Positions 54,597 through 63,533 of a stretch of 64,000 nucleotides of DNA are shown one piece after another. The notes beneath the pieces are model-generated. The model ran no database searches. It was not told the origin of the DNA and saw only the letters and a program-made list of their open reading frames with translations. The DNA lies in the NCBI RefSeq assembly GCF_022836935.1, contig NZ_CP083239.1, positions 868,001-932,000 of the forward strand, written 5' to 3'. Numbering within the stretch: the first letter of the stretch is position 1; every line of letters begins with the position of its first letter. Both the position numbers and the translations under genes were made by a program. The stretch comes from Ancylobacter polymorphus (GTDB lineage Bacteria > Pseudomonadota > Alphaproteobacteria > Rhizobiales > Xanthobacteraceae).

Positions 54597-55853
54597 ATGA
54601 TCCCTTCCGCCGAACCGCGTTTCTATTTCCGTGTGCTCGACGACGTGCTCTTCGTCTTCGACCAGCACCTCGAAATGGCGCACGCGTTGAATGCGCCGGC
54701 CGCGCGGCTGTTCCTCGCGCTTTCCGACAGCTTCCGGCCGGTCGCTGCCCTCGGCGCGGAGGCGGCGGTGGATGGCGCCGATGATCTCGCGGCCTGCTTC
54801 GGCGCCTGGGAGGACCTCGGCTGGATCGAGCGCGATACGGCCGGCCAGGTGCGGCTGCGGCCCTCCCAAAGGGATGCTGCGCCCGCCGGACCCCTCGCGC
54901 CCAAGGCGGAGAGCCGCCCGGCCGTTCTGCTGCAACAGTTCCAGGTCCGGCTGGCGGGCACCTCGGTGGCGCTGCGCCTGCTCGCCACCGGGCGCCGGGG
55001 CGGGGAGGCGACGCCTCCCGCCTGCCTTGCCGTACGCCTCGCCACGGGCGAAAGGCTGATGGGGTTCTTCAGCGGCTTTCTCGATCCCGATCCCGCCCAT
55101 CACCTGCCGCTCGCCACGCTCGATGTCATTGTCGAGGAAGAGGGCTTCACCCTGCGCTGCGTCAGCGGCGGGGCGATCACCCGCCAGCTCTTCACCGAGG
55201 AGGCATCGCAGGCCGTCGGCAAGTCGCATCTCTGGCTGCTCGATCTCGTCTATCGCGACCCGCCGCCCGCCATCTTCGTTCATGCCGCCGTGCTGTCCAC
55301 CGCCGATGGCGCGCTGATGATGGCGGGGGTCTCCGGCGCGGGAAAGAGCACGCTGTCGGCCTATCTCGTGGCGCAGGGCTGGCGTTTCGGCACGGACGAT
55401 TCCCCGGCCATCGCCTTTTCCGGCGGCGAGGCGGTGGTGCTGCCCTGCCCGGGGGCGATCAGTCTCAAGCCCGGCAGCCTTGAGGCGCTGGCGCCGTTTT
55501 ATCCCGGCCTCAAGGAGCGGCCGCGCATCGGCAGCGGCGAAAAGCGCGGCTGCTATCTGCCGGTGCCGCTGGAGCGGCACATGCCGCCGCACGGCCCGGA
55601 AAACCGCCTCGCCTGCCTCGTCTTTCCCCGCTTCGCAGCGGGATCGTCGACGGAGGTCGAACCGATCGGGCCGGCACGCGCGCTGCTGGAGCTGATGGAT
55701 GCCGAATTCGGCCTCGCCGAGCCTGCCGGCGCCGCCGAACTCGACGCCTTTTTCGACGCGCTGGAGCGCCTGCCGCGCTACGCCGTCACCTATAGCGACC
55801 TGGCGGACATGGAAGCCGTGCTGCGCCGGCTGCTGGCCGGCGCGCCGGCCTGA
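54597..55853 (+). CDS. PqqD-like domain fused to HPr-kinase-like domain
   Basis: 418-residue protein. Residues about 8-82 fit the PqqD/RRE pattern (DVLFVFD, HALNAPAARLFLALSDSFRP, then FGAWEDLGWIERD); such domains bind precursor peptides for modifying enzymes. Residues about 95-410 resemble HPr kinase C-terminal domains: Walker A G244-V-S-G-A-G-K250-S251, followed by FGTDDSPA with D267 and D268. There is no HPr gene here. HPr-kinase-like proteins of lasso-peptide clusters phosphorylate the C-terminal Ser of the peptide; all three peptides upstream end in Ser. A peptide kinase is thus the favoured role. The start has no strong ribosome binding site. Confidence 0.8.
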   Translation: MIPSAEPRFYFRVLDDVLFVFDQHLEMAHALNAPAARLFLALSDSFRPVAALGAEAAVDGADDLAACFGAWEDLGWIERDTAGQVRLRPSQRDAAPAGPLAPKAESRPAVLLQQFQVRLAGTSVALRLLATGRRGGEATPPACLAVRLATGERLMGFFSGFLDPDPAHHLPLATLDVIVEEEGFTLRCVSGGAITRQLFTEEASQAVGKSHLWLLDLVYRDPPPAIFVHAAVLSTADGALMMAGVSGAGKSTLSAYLVAQGWRFGTDDSPAIAFSGGEAVVLPCPGAISLKPGSLEALAPFYPGLKERPRIGSGEKRGCYLPVPLERHMPPHGPENRLACLVFPRFAAGSSTEVEPIGPARALLELMDAEFGLAEPAGAAELDAFFDALERLPRYAVTYSDLADMEAVLRRLLAGAPA

Positions 55854-55871
55854 GCCGCGCCGGCCGCGACC

Positions 55872-56600
55872 TCAGCCGGCGGCGCTCAGCCCGCCGGGCG
55901 CGCGCTCCCAATAGAACGTCTCCACCGCTTCGAGATGCGCGCGCATCGCCGCTTCCGCCGCGTCCGCGTCATGGGCGGCGATCCCGTCATAGATGCGCTC
56001 ATGGTAGGCAAGGGCGAGTTCCTTCGCCTCCGCCACCTGCAGCGTCACCTTGCGCTGCTGCGACAGCCACTGCACCACCGCCTGGTGCAGCCCGTTGAAC
56101 AGCGGGTTCTGCGCCACCAGCACGATCTGATAATGGAAGGCGATGTCGGAGGCCTCGAACGCCGCCCGGTCGCCGAGGTCGCGCCGGTTGCGGGCCAGCG
56201 CATCGCCGATGCGGGCGATGTCCGCCGGCCCCGCCTCGCGCGCGGCATGCCGGGTCAGGGCGAGTTCGAGATGCAGCCGCGCATTCTGGAAATGCGCCAT
56301 GCCGGCCGGCTGGGCCAGATAGGCCCGCACCGAGGCCGACAGCTCGTGGATGAAATGCTTGGGGTCCGGCCGCGCCACCCGTGCCCGCTCGCCATTGGCA
56401 ATCGACACCAGCCCGGCCTTCTGCAGCGACAGCAGCGCCTCACGGATTGCCGGGCGGCCGACCTTGAACTGCTCCATCAGCTCACGCTCGGAGGGCAGCG
56501 CATCGCCCTCCCCCAGCGTGCCGTCGAGCATCAGCTGCTGCAGGCGCTCGGCCACATCCTCATAGATGCGGCGGCGGCGGATCGGTTCGATGTCCAGCAC
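55872..56600 (-). CDS. GntR-family (FCD domain) transcriptional regulator
   Basis: 242-residue regulator. Winged helix-turn-helix at the N-terminus (IYEDVAERLQQLMLDGTLGE, then LPSERELMEQFKVGRPAIRE), followed by an all-helical FCD effector domain with the metal-binding type residues in SDIAFHYQI and YHERIYDGI. The GTG with GGGGAG five bases upstream fixes the start. It lies 72 bases after the efflux adaptor gene on the same strand, so it probably controls that efflux operon. Convergent with the kinase-like gene, 18 bases apart. Confidence 0.9.
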   Translation of the reverse strand: MLDIEPIRRRRIYEDVAERLQQLMLDGTLGEGDALPSERELMEQFKVGRPAIREALLSLQKAGLVSIANGERARVARPDPKHFIHELSASVRAYLAQPAGMAHFQNARLHLELALTRHAAREAGPADIARIGDALARNRRDLGDRAAFEASDIAFHYQIVLVAQNPLFNGLHQAVVQWLSQQRKVTLQVAEAKELALAYHERIYDGIAAHDADAAEAAMRAHLEAVETFYWERAPGGLSAAG

Positions 56601-56672
56601 GGCGACTCCCCAGGTGGTATGAAAGGATCGCCGGCCCGGCCGCCCTGTCAACCGCAAGATGCGCGGGCGCGT

Positions 56673-57539
56673 TCAGCGCTTCCTCGGCTGGACGACGACG
56701 GTGGCGGTCAGGCCCGCCACCAGCCGCACCTCCGGCGGTACCGGGCCGAGCTTGATCCGCACCGGAATGCGCTGGGCGAGGCGGATCCAGTCGAAATTCG
56801 GGTCCACCTGCGCCAGCAGCCCCTGGCCGGGATTGGCGATGGCGCGGCTCAGCCCCTCCACCTCGCCGTCGATCACCACGCCGCCGGCCATCAGCTCCAC
56901 CCGCGCGGGGTCGCCGTCGCGGATGGAGGGCAGCTTGGTTTCCATGAAATAGGCGTAGACATAGAAGGAATGGCTGTCGACCAGCGCCAGTATGGCCTCG
57001 CCGACCCGGGCATAATCGCCGGCATCGACGTTGAAATTGGTGATGTAGCCATCGGTCGGGGCGCGCACGCGCGAGCGCTCCAGATTGATCTGCGCCATGG
57101 TCAGCGCCGCCTCAGCGGCGTCGAGCTCGGCCTGCGCCTCGGCGGCGGTGGCGGCGGTGAGTTCGACCGTCTGCGCCGAGATGGCGTCGGCATCGGCGCG
57201 CTCCAGATTAGCGTCGCGCCGGGCGGTATCGCCGGCATAGCGCAGCGCCTGCTGCTTCAGTTCCACATCCGCCTGCGCCTGCCGCAGCGCGGCGGTGAAG
57301 CGCTGCTGGTCGATGACGAACAGGATCTCGCCCTTCCGGACGAACTGGTTGTCGCGGACATTGACGGAATCGACGAGGCCGGAGACATCGGGCGCGATCG
57401 CCACCACCTGCGCCAGCACCCGCGCGTCGCGGGTCCAGGGCGCGACCGTGTAGTAGAGCCACAGCCGCCAGCCGACGAAAACCGCCGCCGCGGTCGCCAG
57501 CAGGGTGACGCCCACGCGCAGGGCGGAGCCCATCTTCAT
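56673..57539 (-). CDS. Periplasmic adaptor subunit (HlyD/AaeA-type)
   Basis: Membrane fusion protein of 288 residues: one N-terminal anchor helix (ALRVGVTLLATAAAVFVGWRL), a lipoyl half-motif (VVAIAPDVSGLVDSVNVRDN), a coiled-coil hairpin (about 85-140) and the second half (RVRAPTDGYITNFNVDAGD). It pairs with the DUF1656 and FUSC proteins upstream, as AaeA does with AaeX and AaeB. Start overlaps the stop of the DUF1656 gene. Confidence 0.92.
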   Translation of the reverse strand: MKMGSALRVGVTLLATAAAVFVGWRLWLYYTVAPWTRDARVLAQVVAIAPDVSGLVDSVNVRDNQFVRKGEILFVIDQQRFTAALRQAQADVELKQQALRYAGDTARRDANLERADADAISAQTVELTAATAAEAQAELDAAEAALTMAQINLERSRVRAPTDGYITNFNVDAGDYARVGEAILALVDSHSFYVYAYFMETKLPSIRDGDPARVELMAGGVVIDGEVEGLSRAIANPGQGLLAQVDPNFDWIRLAQRIPVRIKLGPVPPEVRLVAGLTATVVVQPRKR

Positions 57540-57769
57540 CGCAGAACCTCCAGCAACGACGGCAGCAGCAGAATGAACATGCCGAACAGGATGATGTAGA
57601 GCGCCGCGTCGAACAGCGGCCGGTGCCAGACGAAGCGGTAGAACCCCGCCCGCGCCAGACCCCAGCGCAGCAGCAGGTACGGCGCCAGCGCGACGGCCGC
57701 CCAGATCAGCACCGGCGGGAAATAGATGCCGAACGCCTCGGGGGTGAAGAAGGGCCAGGCGGTGTGCAT
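57536..57769 (-). CDS. DUF1656 small membrane protein (AaeX-like)
   Basis: 77-residue inner-membrane protein with two hydrophobic helices (LIWAAVALAPYLLLRWGLA and AALYIILFGMFILLLPSLL) and the conserved N-terminal FGIYFPPVLIWA. DUF1656 proteins accompany FUSC-type efflux systems. The ATG with GGAGG seven bases upstream was preferred over an in-frame start inside the FUSC gene. Confidence 0.9.
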   Translation of the reverse strand: MHTAWPFFTPEAFGIYFPPVLIWAAVALAPYLLLRWGLARAGFYRFVWHRPLFDAALYIILFGMFILLLPSLLEVLR

Positions 57770-57770
57770 C

Positions 57771-59951
57771 TCAGCCCTCCCCGAAAGCATGCAGCAGATA
57801 GGCGCGGTCGATCTCGAAACGGTCGACGATGAAGCGCAGCGACGCCCCGGCGCGCAGGTTCAGCCCCGCCGCCTTCGAGCCGGCCGGCAGAGCGAGCCCG
57901 GCCAGCCCCGCCAGCGTCTCACGCGCCAGCGCCTCCGCCGCCGCCACATGCGCCGGCAGCGCGCTCCCCGCCTCGGGAAAGCCCGCCAGTTGCGCGGCGA
58001 AGCGGTCGAGGAAGAGCGCGACCCGCGCGCGCGTTTCCTCCGCCAGTTCCGGCGCGCCCAGCAGCCGACGCAGGCGGCCGAGCTCCAGCGCGGTCGAGGC
58101 CGCGCCCAGCGTGCCGCGCAGATACTCGTCCTCCCCCGGCCGGGCGAGGGCGAGGCGCGGCAGCAGATCGGCCAGTGCGCCGACGATCTCGCGCAGGATC
58201 GCCCGCTCGTGCCGCTCGCCGCGCGCCGCCTCCGGCAGGCGGGTGCCGAGCGTCGTGTTCCACAGCTGCCGGCGCGAGGCGCGCGAGGTGACGGGAAACA
58301 GCTTCAGCAGCACCAGCGCCATCCCCATGCCGAACAGGGTGGAGAGGGCGGCGTTGAGGAAGCCCGCCTCGTCCGGGCGGAACACATTGCCGGTGCCGAG
58401 CTCGGCGACGAAATAGGCGCCGAAGGCCGTGCCCGCCAAGGCGAGCGCCGGCGTTCCCGCCATCAGCCCGGCCGGGAACAGCGCCACCATGAGGAACAGC
58501 GCCAGCGCGTCGAACCCCTCGATGCGCGGCAACACGAACACCATGGCGCCATAGGCCGCCACCATGCCGAGCCCGGCACAGATCAGGAAGGACAGGCCGA
58601 GCGCCCCCGGCCGGTCCTGGTTGACGGCGAAGAACAGCAGCACGGCGAGGCCGGCGGCGGCGCTGAAGCCGCTGGTCCATTCCGTCGCCGCCCAGAAGCC
58701 GCACATCGCCAGCAAGAGCAGCCCCGCGCGCAGCCCGGCGAGCCGCGCCTCCCGGCGCTGCGCCGGCGCCATCACCGGCGGCGGGCGCGCGGCCTTGGGC
58801 GCCGCCAGCGTCGCGAGGCCGCGCAGGGCCAGGGGGCCGGTGGGGCGCAGGCTCGCCGCCTGGCTCACCATCACCATGGAAAGCCCGTGCAGCAGGTCGC
58901 CGGCGCGTCGCAGGATCAGCACGCCATTGGCCAGCGGCAGGAACGGCACCTGTCCGGCCATCGCCTCCAGCTCGGCGCCGGCGGCATTGAGCGCGACACG
59001 CGCGGCCAGCAGCTGCGCGCGCACGCGCTTTGTGTCGGCGAAAGCGGCAGGGTCGGCCGCCAGCCGCTCCAGCAGCGCCGCCACATCCGCCATGGCCGGG
59101 CGCAGCCGGTCGGCCACCGGCCCCGCCCCTTCCACCGCGAATTCGTCGAGCCGCAGATACAGCCCGCGCGCCACCGCCAGCACGCGCAGGAATTCGCGCG
59201 TCATCCGCCGCAGGCCGGCATCGTTGGCGCGCATTTCCGGCGCCTCGAACAGGGTGTAGGAGCGCAGCGCGTCGAACTTCACCACCGCTTCCACCATCTC
59301 GCGGCGCAGCGGCGCGAAGGCGGTTATGGGCGTGACCGGCTGCAGCGCCACCGCACCATAATGGCACAGCCGGCCGAACAGCACCGCCAGCTGGCCGCGC
59401 AGCACGTCGCCGGCATAGACCGGAAACACCAGCACGCTCATCGCCGTGACGAAGACAATGCCGAGGATGATTTCCGCCGTGCGGTCGACGGCGAGGTGCC
59501 AGGCTTGCGCCGGCGCGGAGGCCCCTTCCAGCCCCACCAGCAGCGCGGTGTAGCCGGCGAGCAGGAAGCTGTAGGAGGTGAAGTTGCGCGAGAGCCCCGC
59601 CTGGGTGAAGCAGAAGCCGAGCCACAGCGCGAGCGAACCGACCAGCGGCAGCGGTGCCTGCGACCACAGCGCGAGAATCAGCAGCCCCGCCGCCGCGCCC
59701 AGCAGCGTGCCGGCGACGCGGAAGGCGCCCTTGGCCACGGCGGCGCCGGCGGTGGGCTGGGCGAGGAGATAGACGGTGAGCGCCGCCCATTGCGGGTCGT
59801 CGAGCTGAAGCCAATAGGCGGCGCCCAGCGCCATCACCGCCGCGGCGGCGGTGCGCAGCGAAAACACGATGTTGCGCCAGCCGAGATCCACCGGCACGGC
59901 GGCGCGCAGCCATGTCCACACATCCGGAAAGGCGGTGCCGGCAGGGGTCAT
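57771..59951 (-). CDS. FUSC-family efflux transporter (AaeB-like)
   Basis: 726-residue inner-membrane protein of the aromatic acid exporter family. Two blocks of about five or six helices each (about 30-180 and 370-520) separated by soluble helical regions, as in AaeB/YccS. Typical start: WRNIVFSLRTAAAAVMALGA and DDPQWAALTVYLLAQPTAGA. The ATG with GGAG four bases upstream was chosen. It heads the efflux operon; likely substrates are aromatic carboxylic acids, by analogy with AaeAB only. Confidence 0.9.
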   Translation of the reverse strand: MTPAGTAFPDVWTWLRAAVPVDLGWRNIVFSLRTAAAAVMALGAAYWLQLDDPQWAALTVYLLAQPTAGAAVAKGAFRVAGTLLGAAAGLLILALWSQAPLPLVGSLALWLGFCFTQAGLSRNFTSYSFLLAGYTALLVGLEGASAPAQAWHLAVDRTAEIILGIVFVTAMSVLVFPVYAGDVLRGQLAVLFGRLCHYGAVALQPVTPITAFAPLRREMVEAVVKFDALRSYTLFEAPEMRANDAGLRRMTREFLRVLAVARGLYLRLDEFAVEGAGPVADRLRPAMADVAALLERLAADPAAFADTKRVRAQLLAARVALNAAGAELEAMAGQVPFLPLANGVLILRRAGDLLHGLSMVMVSQAASLRPTGPLALRGLATLAAPKAARPPPVMAPAQRREARLAGLRAGLLLLAMCGFWAATEWTSGFSAAAGLAVLLFFAVNQDRPGALGLSFLICAGLGMVAAYGAMVFVLPRIEGFDALALFLMVALFPAGLMAGTPALALAGTAFGAYFVAELGTGNVFRPDEAGFLNAALSTLFGMGMALVLLKLFPVTSRASRRQLWNTTLGTRLPEAARGERHERAILREIVGALADLLPRLALARPGEDEYLRGTLGAASTALELGRLRRLLGAPELAEETRARVALFLDRFAAQLAGFPEAGSALPAHVAAAEALARETLAGLAGLALPAGSKAAGLNLRAGASLRFIVDRFEIDRAYLLHAFGEG

Positions 59952-60053
59952 GGCGCTCCAACGCATCAAGGGCAACACCGGCGGGCCGGCGCGGGACGCG
60001 CCCGAAAGCGCGGCGACCCTAGCAACATGCCGCCCGGAGGCGCAATGGCGGGC

Positions 60054-61043
60054 TCACCACACCAGCGCGGCCGTGCGCACCGGCGCACACCACAGCGCGA
60101 ATTCGGCCGGGGTAAGCAGCGCCAGCGTCAGCGAGAGCCCCGCCATGTCGAGCGAGGTGACGAAGGTGCCGACCAGCGCCCGCACGGGGACGAGGCCCCG
60201 CTCGCCCAGCACGGCACGGGCGAGCGCATGGGCGCGGTTGAGCTCGATCGGCGGCGTGCCGCCAAAGCCGTTGACGATCAGCAGCGGGTGCGCCTCGGCG
60301 AGCGGGGGAAGCTGCGCCAGCACCGGCTCGCACAGCAGGCGCACGATCTCTTCCGCCCCGGCGCGGCGGGTGCGGTAGAGCCCCGGTTCGCCATGAATGC
60401 CGACGCCGATCTCCATCTCGTCCGGCCCGAGGGCGAAGGTGTCGCGCGCCGTGTCCGGCAGCGACACCCCGCGCAAGGCGACGCCCATGCTGCGCAGCCG
60501 CCCCGACAGCCCGTCGCCAAGCGCCTTGAGGGTGGCAAGATCGTCCCCACGCTCGGCCGCCGCGCCGAGAATCTTCTCCACCACCACCGTGCCGGCCACG
60601 CCGCGCCGGCCCCGGCTGCGCACGGAAGGCCCGGTGGCGGCGTCGTCCTCGACGATCACCGTCTCCACATGATGGCGCCCGGCGGCCATCTCCGCCGCCA
60701 TCTCGAAATTCATCACGTCGCCATCATAGTTCTTCACCACCAGCAGGCAGCCGGCGCCGCCATCGGTCTCGTCCATGGCGGCGAGAATCTGGTCGGGCGT
60801 CGGCGAGGTGAAGACATGGCCGGTGCAGGCGGCATCCAGCATGCCGGCGCCGATGAAGCCACAATGCAGCGGCTCATGCCCGGCCCCGCCGCCGGATATC
60901 ACCGCCACCTTGCCGGGCGTGAGCCGACGGCGGCGCACGAACTTGGCGTCACGGCCGAAGGCGACGAGGTCCTCATGCGCGGCGACGAAGCCGGCGAGGC
61001 TGTCCGCCACCAGCGTCTGTGCCGTGCCGGGACGCCGCGTCAT
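60054..61043 (-). CDS. dhaK: Dihydroxyacetone kinase subunit DhaK
   Basis: 329-residue substrate-binding subunit of PTS-dependent dihydroxyacetone kinase. It has SGGGAGHEPLHCGFIGAGML, KNYDGDVMNFEMAAEMA, and GIHGEPG with H217, which forms the hemiaminal bond with dihydroxyacetone. Transcribed after EI and the small HTH-like gene, with a gap of 108 bases. The presence of DhaL and DhaM in the same operon shows that phosphate comes from phosphoenolpyruvate through EI, HPr and DhaM rather than ATP directly. Confidence 0.93.
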   Translation of the reverse strand: MTRRPGTAQTLVADSLAGFVAAHEDLVAFGRDAKFVRRRRLTPGKVAVISGGGAGHEPLHCGFIGAGMLDAACTGHVFTSPTPDQILAAMDETDGGAGCLLVVKNYDGDVMNFEMAAEMAAGRHHVETVIVEDDAATGPSVRSRGRRGVAGTVVVEKILGAAAERGDDLATLKALGDGLSGRLRSMGVALRGVSLPDTARDTFALGPDEMEIGVGIHGEPGLYRTRRAGAEEIVRLLCEPVLAQLPPLAEAHPLLIVNGFGGTPPIELNRAHALARAVLGERGLVPVRALVGTFVTSLDMAGLSLTLALLTPAEFALWCAPVRTAALVW

Positions 61044-61151
61044 CGCGCCCTCGCCCCTTCCGGCGCGCCATGTGCCGCCTGTGCCGCCCGCTGCCGCACC
61101 GGCTTAGCCCGCCCGCTGCGGGCCGGGCGCGCGGCCCGTCCTCGCCTGCAT

Positions 61152-61562
61152 TCACTCGCTCCCATTCACCAGCACCGCCATCTTAGCCACGAAGTCGGCG
61201 ACGGCATCGTCGAAGCTGCGATTCTTCCGGTCATCGCCGAAATCCGGCACCATCAGCGCCAGCGTTCGCATGGAGGAGCCGCCGCCCACATCCGGCAACC
61301 GGCCGGGATGGGCGGCCTGATAGGCGGCAAGGAAGCGCTCCTGCTCCGCCGGGCTGAAATGGCACACCCTCAGGATGGTCGGCAGGTGCCGGGCGGGCAA
61401 GGGCGTGTCATAGGCCGGGCTGGTCACCTGGGTGACGAAGCTGCGGTGCTTGCCCAGCGCCGCCGCCAGACGCTGGCGCGTGCCGGAGGGCCGGTTGTCG
61501 AGAATGCCGGACAAGAGGGTCTTGTAGGCGATCACCGCCTCGTCGCTGGTCTCGCGCGCCAT
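61152..61562 (-). CDS. Small HTH-like protein of the dihydroxyacetone operon
   Basis: 136-residue cytoplasmic protein not matched to a named family. The N-terminal part (TSDEAVIAYKTLLSGILDN, RQRLAAALGKHRSFVTQV, LPARHLPTILRVCHFS) looks like a Cro/phage-repressor-type helix-turn-helix. A short linker and a C-terminal helix (SFDDAVADFVAKMAVLVN) follow. It starts two bases after the enzyme I stop, so it is firmly in the operon, and may regulate it in response to PTS state. No phosphorylation domain is seen. Confidence 0.7.
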   Translation of the reverse strand: MARETSDEAVIAYKTLLSGILDNRPSGTRQRLAAALGKHRSFVTQVTSPAYDTPLPARHLPTILRVCHFSPAEQERFLAAYQAAHPGRLPDVGGGSSMRTLALMVPDFGDDRKNRSFDDAVADFVAKMAVLVNGSE

Positions 61563-61564
61563 GG

Positions 61565-63199
61565 CTAGCCCCGCCCCGGCGGGGAATTGGGCGCGGCGCC
61601 CGCCAGCGCCGCGCGCACCGCCTCGATCTGGCCGGGCGGCACGGAAAGCCCGTCGAAGCCCAGCGCCCGCAGTCGGCCGGCGGCTTCGGGACGGGCCGCG
61701 AGATCGCCGCACAGCGACACCGGCCGGCCCAGCGCCCGGCCGCTTGCGCAGATATGGTCCAGCAACCGGAACATCGCCGTTTCCGCTCCCGCACAGAGCG
61801 GCGCCACCGCCGGATTGTCGCGCGCCGCCGCTGCGAGATACTGCATCAGGTCATTGGTGCCCACGGAAAAGAACGCCGCCTGCGGGAACAGGTCCAGCGT
61901 CAGCGCCGCAGCCGGCACCTCCACCATGATGCCGAGCGGCGGCAGGCGGGCCTCCACCCCCTGCCGCGTCAGCCGGGCGGCTTCCTCCTCGAACAGGAGC
62001 ACCATCGCCGCGAGCTCCTCCGGCGCCGTTACCATGGGCAGCAGCACGGAGAGCGGGCCAAAGGCCGCCGCCCGCAGCAGCGCCCGCGCCTGAATGCGGG
62101 CGAGATCGGGATGCGCGAGCAGGAAGCGCACCCCGCGCAGGCCGAGCACGGCGGCGGGGTCGCCTTCGGCAAGGCCGGGAAGCGCCTTGTCGCCGCCGAG
62201 ATCGAGCAGGCGCAGCGTCACCGGCTTGCCGCCGAGCGGCTCAAGGAGGCGGCGATAGAGGGCGAGATGCCGCTCCTCGCTCAGCGCCTCGGCGGCATGG
62301 GTGAAGAGGAACTCGGTCCGCACCAGCCCGACCCCGTCCACGCGCGCAGGATCGAGCCCGTCGAGATCGGCCAGCGTGTCGATGGTGGCGAACAGGCCGG
62401 GCCGTCCGGCAGCGGGGGCAAGGGATGCCGGGGACGCGGGAGCGCTTTCCGGCGACGGGGCGGGGGCCGCCGCCATCTCCCCGCCGTCGGGGTGGAGGCA
62501 GGCAAGGCCGCGCGTGCCGTCCACCAGCAGCGGATCGCCCGCATTCCCCGGCACGGCGCCGAGGCCGACCACCATCGGCACGCCGCGCGCCCGGGCCAGC
62601 AGGGCGACATGGCTCGCCGCGCTGCCGGCGCCCAGCGCGATGGCGCCGCCCTGGGACCAGTCATGGGCGAGGAAGACGCTCGGCGGCATGTCGCGCCCGA
62701 CATAGACCGACCCCGAGGGGAAGTCGGCGCGGGTTCGGCCGGCGAGCGCGTCGAGCACGCGGTGCTGCAGGTCCATCAGGTCGGCGGCGCGCAGGGCGAA
62801 GGGATCGGGTTCGGCCGCATCGGCCTGCCTGTCGGTCTCACTGGCGGTCTCATCGGCCTCACCGGTCACCTCGTCGATCCGCTCATTCATCGCTGCGGCA
62901 AAGGCCAAGGCCGCGCCTTCGCCGCGTTCGATGCGGGCCAGGGCGGGCGCGAGCAGCTCGCCATCGAGCAGGAGTTCGATCTGGAAATCGAGGATTCCCG
63001 CGCTTTCGGCATCGGCTTCGGCGGCGAGCGCGCGCAATTCGGCAATGGCGCGCGCCACCGCCGCCGCCAGCGCCGCGCGCGGCTCGCCCGCGCTTCCGGC
63101 CAGCCCGGCGGCCTCCGCCAGCTCGCCGGCGCGGTACAGCGGGCCAACCGCCCGGCCGGGCGAAGCGGGCTGGCCGCGCTGCTCACACCGGGCGGCCAT
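61565..63199 (-). CDS. PTS enzyme I (phosphoenolpyruvate-protein phosphotransferase)
   Basis: 544-residue enzyme I that passes phosphate from phosphoenolpyruvate to HPr. Phospho-His197 lies in SAASHVALLARARGVPMVV; the PEP-binding barrel has VGLVRTEFLF, the Arg in LGLRGVRFLL, and the catalytic Cys in VSLCGDLAA. Slightly shorter than typical EI (about 575). The segment VTGEADETASETDRQADAAE is an acidic insertion. The start overlaps the HPr stop by 17 bases. In E. coli-type DhaM these modules are fused to the EIIA domain; here they are separate genes. Confidence 0.92.
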   Translation of the reverse strand: MAARCEQRGQPASPGRAVGPLYRAGELAEAAGLAGSAGEPRAALAAAVARAIAELRALAAEADAESAGILDFQIELLLDGELLAPALARIERGEGAALAFAAAMNERIDEVTGEADETASETDRQADAAEPDPFALRAADLMDLQHRVLDALAGRTRADFPSGSVYVGRDMPPSVFLAHDWSQGGAIALGAGSAASHVALLARARGVPMVVGLGAVPGNAGDPLLVDGTRGLACLHPDGGEMAAAPAPSPESAPASPASLAPAAGRPGLFATIDTLADLDGLDPARVDGVGLVRTEFLFTHAAEALSEERHLALYRRLLEPLGGKPVTLRLLDLGGDKALPGLAEGDPAAVLGLRGVRFLLAHPDLARIQARALLRAAAFGPLSVLLPMVTAPEELAAMVLLFEEEAARLTRQGVEARLPPLGIMVEVPAAALTLDLFPQAAFFSVGTNDLMQYLAAAARDNPAVAPLCAGAETAMFRLLDHICASGRALGRPVSLCGDLAARPEAAGRLRALGFDGLSVPPGQIEAVRAALAGAAPNSPPGRG

Positions 63200-63533
63200 C
63201 GGCGCGCCCGGGCTTGCGGTCCTCGTCGAAATTGCGCCGCACCAGCTCGCTCAGCGCTGCCACCGCCTCCTGCGCCCGCGCCCCTTCGGCGCGAATTCTC
63301 ATTCTGGTTCCGCGTCTTATGCGGGCGCCGATGATCTTGACGATGCTCTTGCCATTCAGCCAGTCGGCCGATCCGTCGAGCGCCACTTCCACCGTGCAGG
63401 GAAAGCTCTTGGCCAGTCGGGTGAAGGCGACGGAGGGCCGGGCGTGCAGACCGACGCCGTGCGTGACCTCGACCTCGGCCTGGCAGCGATGGGCGGAAGG
63501 CCGCCCGATAAGGGGGAGAGGTTCGGCCATCAC
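63183..63533 (-). CDS. HPr-like phosphocarrier protein
   Basis: 116-residue HPr-family protein. Phospho-His30 in GVGLHARPSVAFTRLA and the regulatory-Ser region GKSIVKIIGARIRRGTRM are both present. An N-terminal extension of about 18 residues and a basic tail (RRNFDEDRKPGRADGRPV) exceed normal HPr (about 88). It overlaps dhaM upstream and EI downstream, so it is dedicated to the dihydroxyacetone kinase relay. Confidence 0.92.
   Translation of the reverse strand: MMAEPLPLIGRPSAHRCQAEVEVTHGVGLHARPSVAFTRLAKSFPCTVEVALDGSADWLNGKSIVKIIGARIRRGTRMRIRAEGARAQEAVAALSELVRRNFDEDRKPGRADGRPV

Noticed and set aside
52484..55853. Lasso-peptide biosynthetic cluster
   Set aside because: Kinase, nucleotidyltransferase and PqqD-like parts are reminiscent, but there is no asparagine-synthetase-like cyclase or transglutaminase-like protease, and the peptides lack a lasso core pattern.
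57726..61568. Open frame of 1280 codons on the + strand
   Set aside because: Opposite the FUSC, dhaK and small HTH-like genes; Arg/Gln/His/Pro-rich with no domain, a GC-rich shadow.
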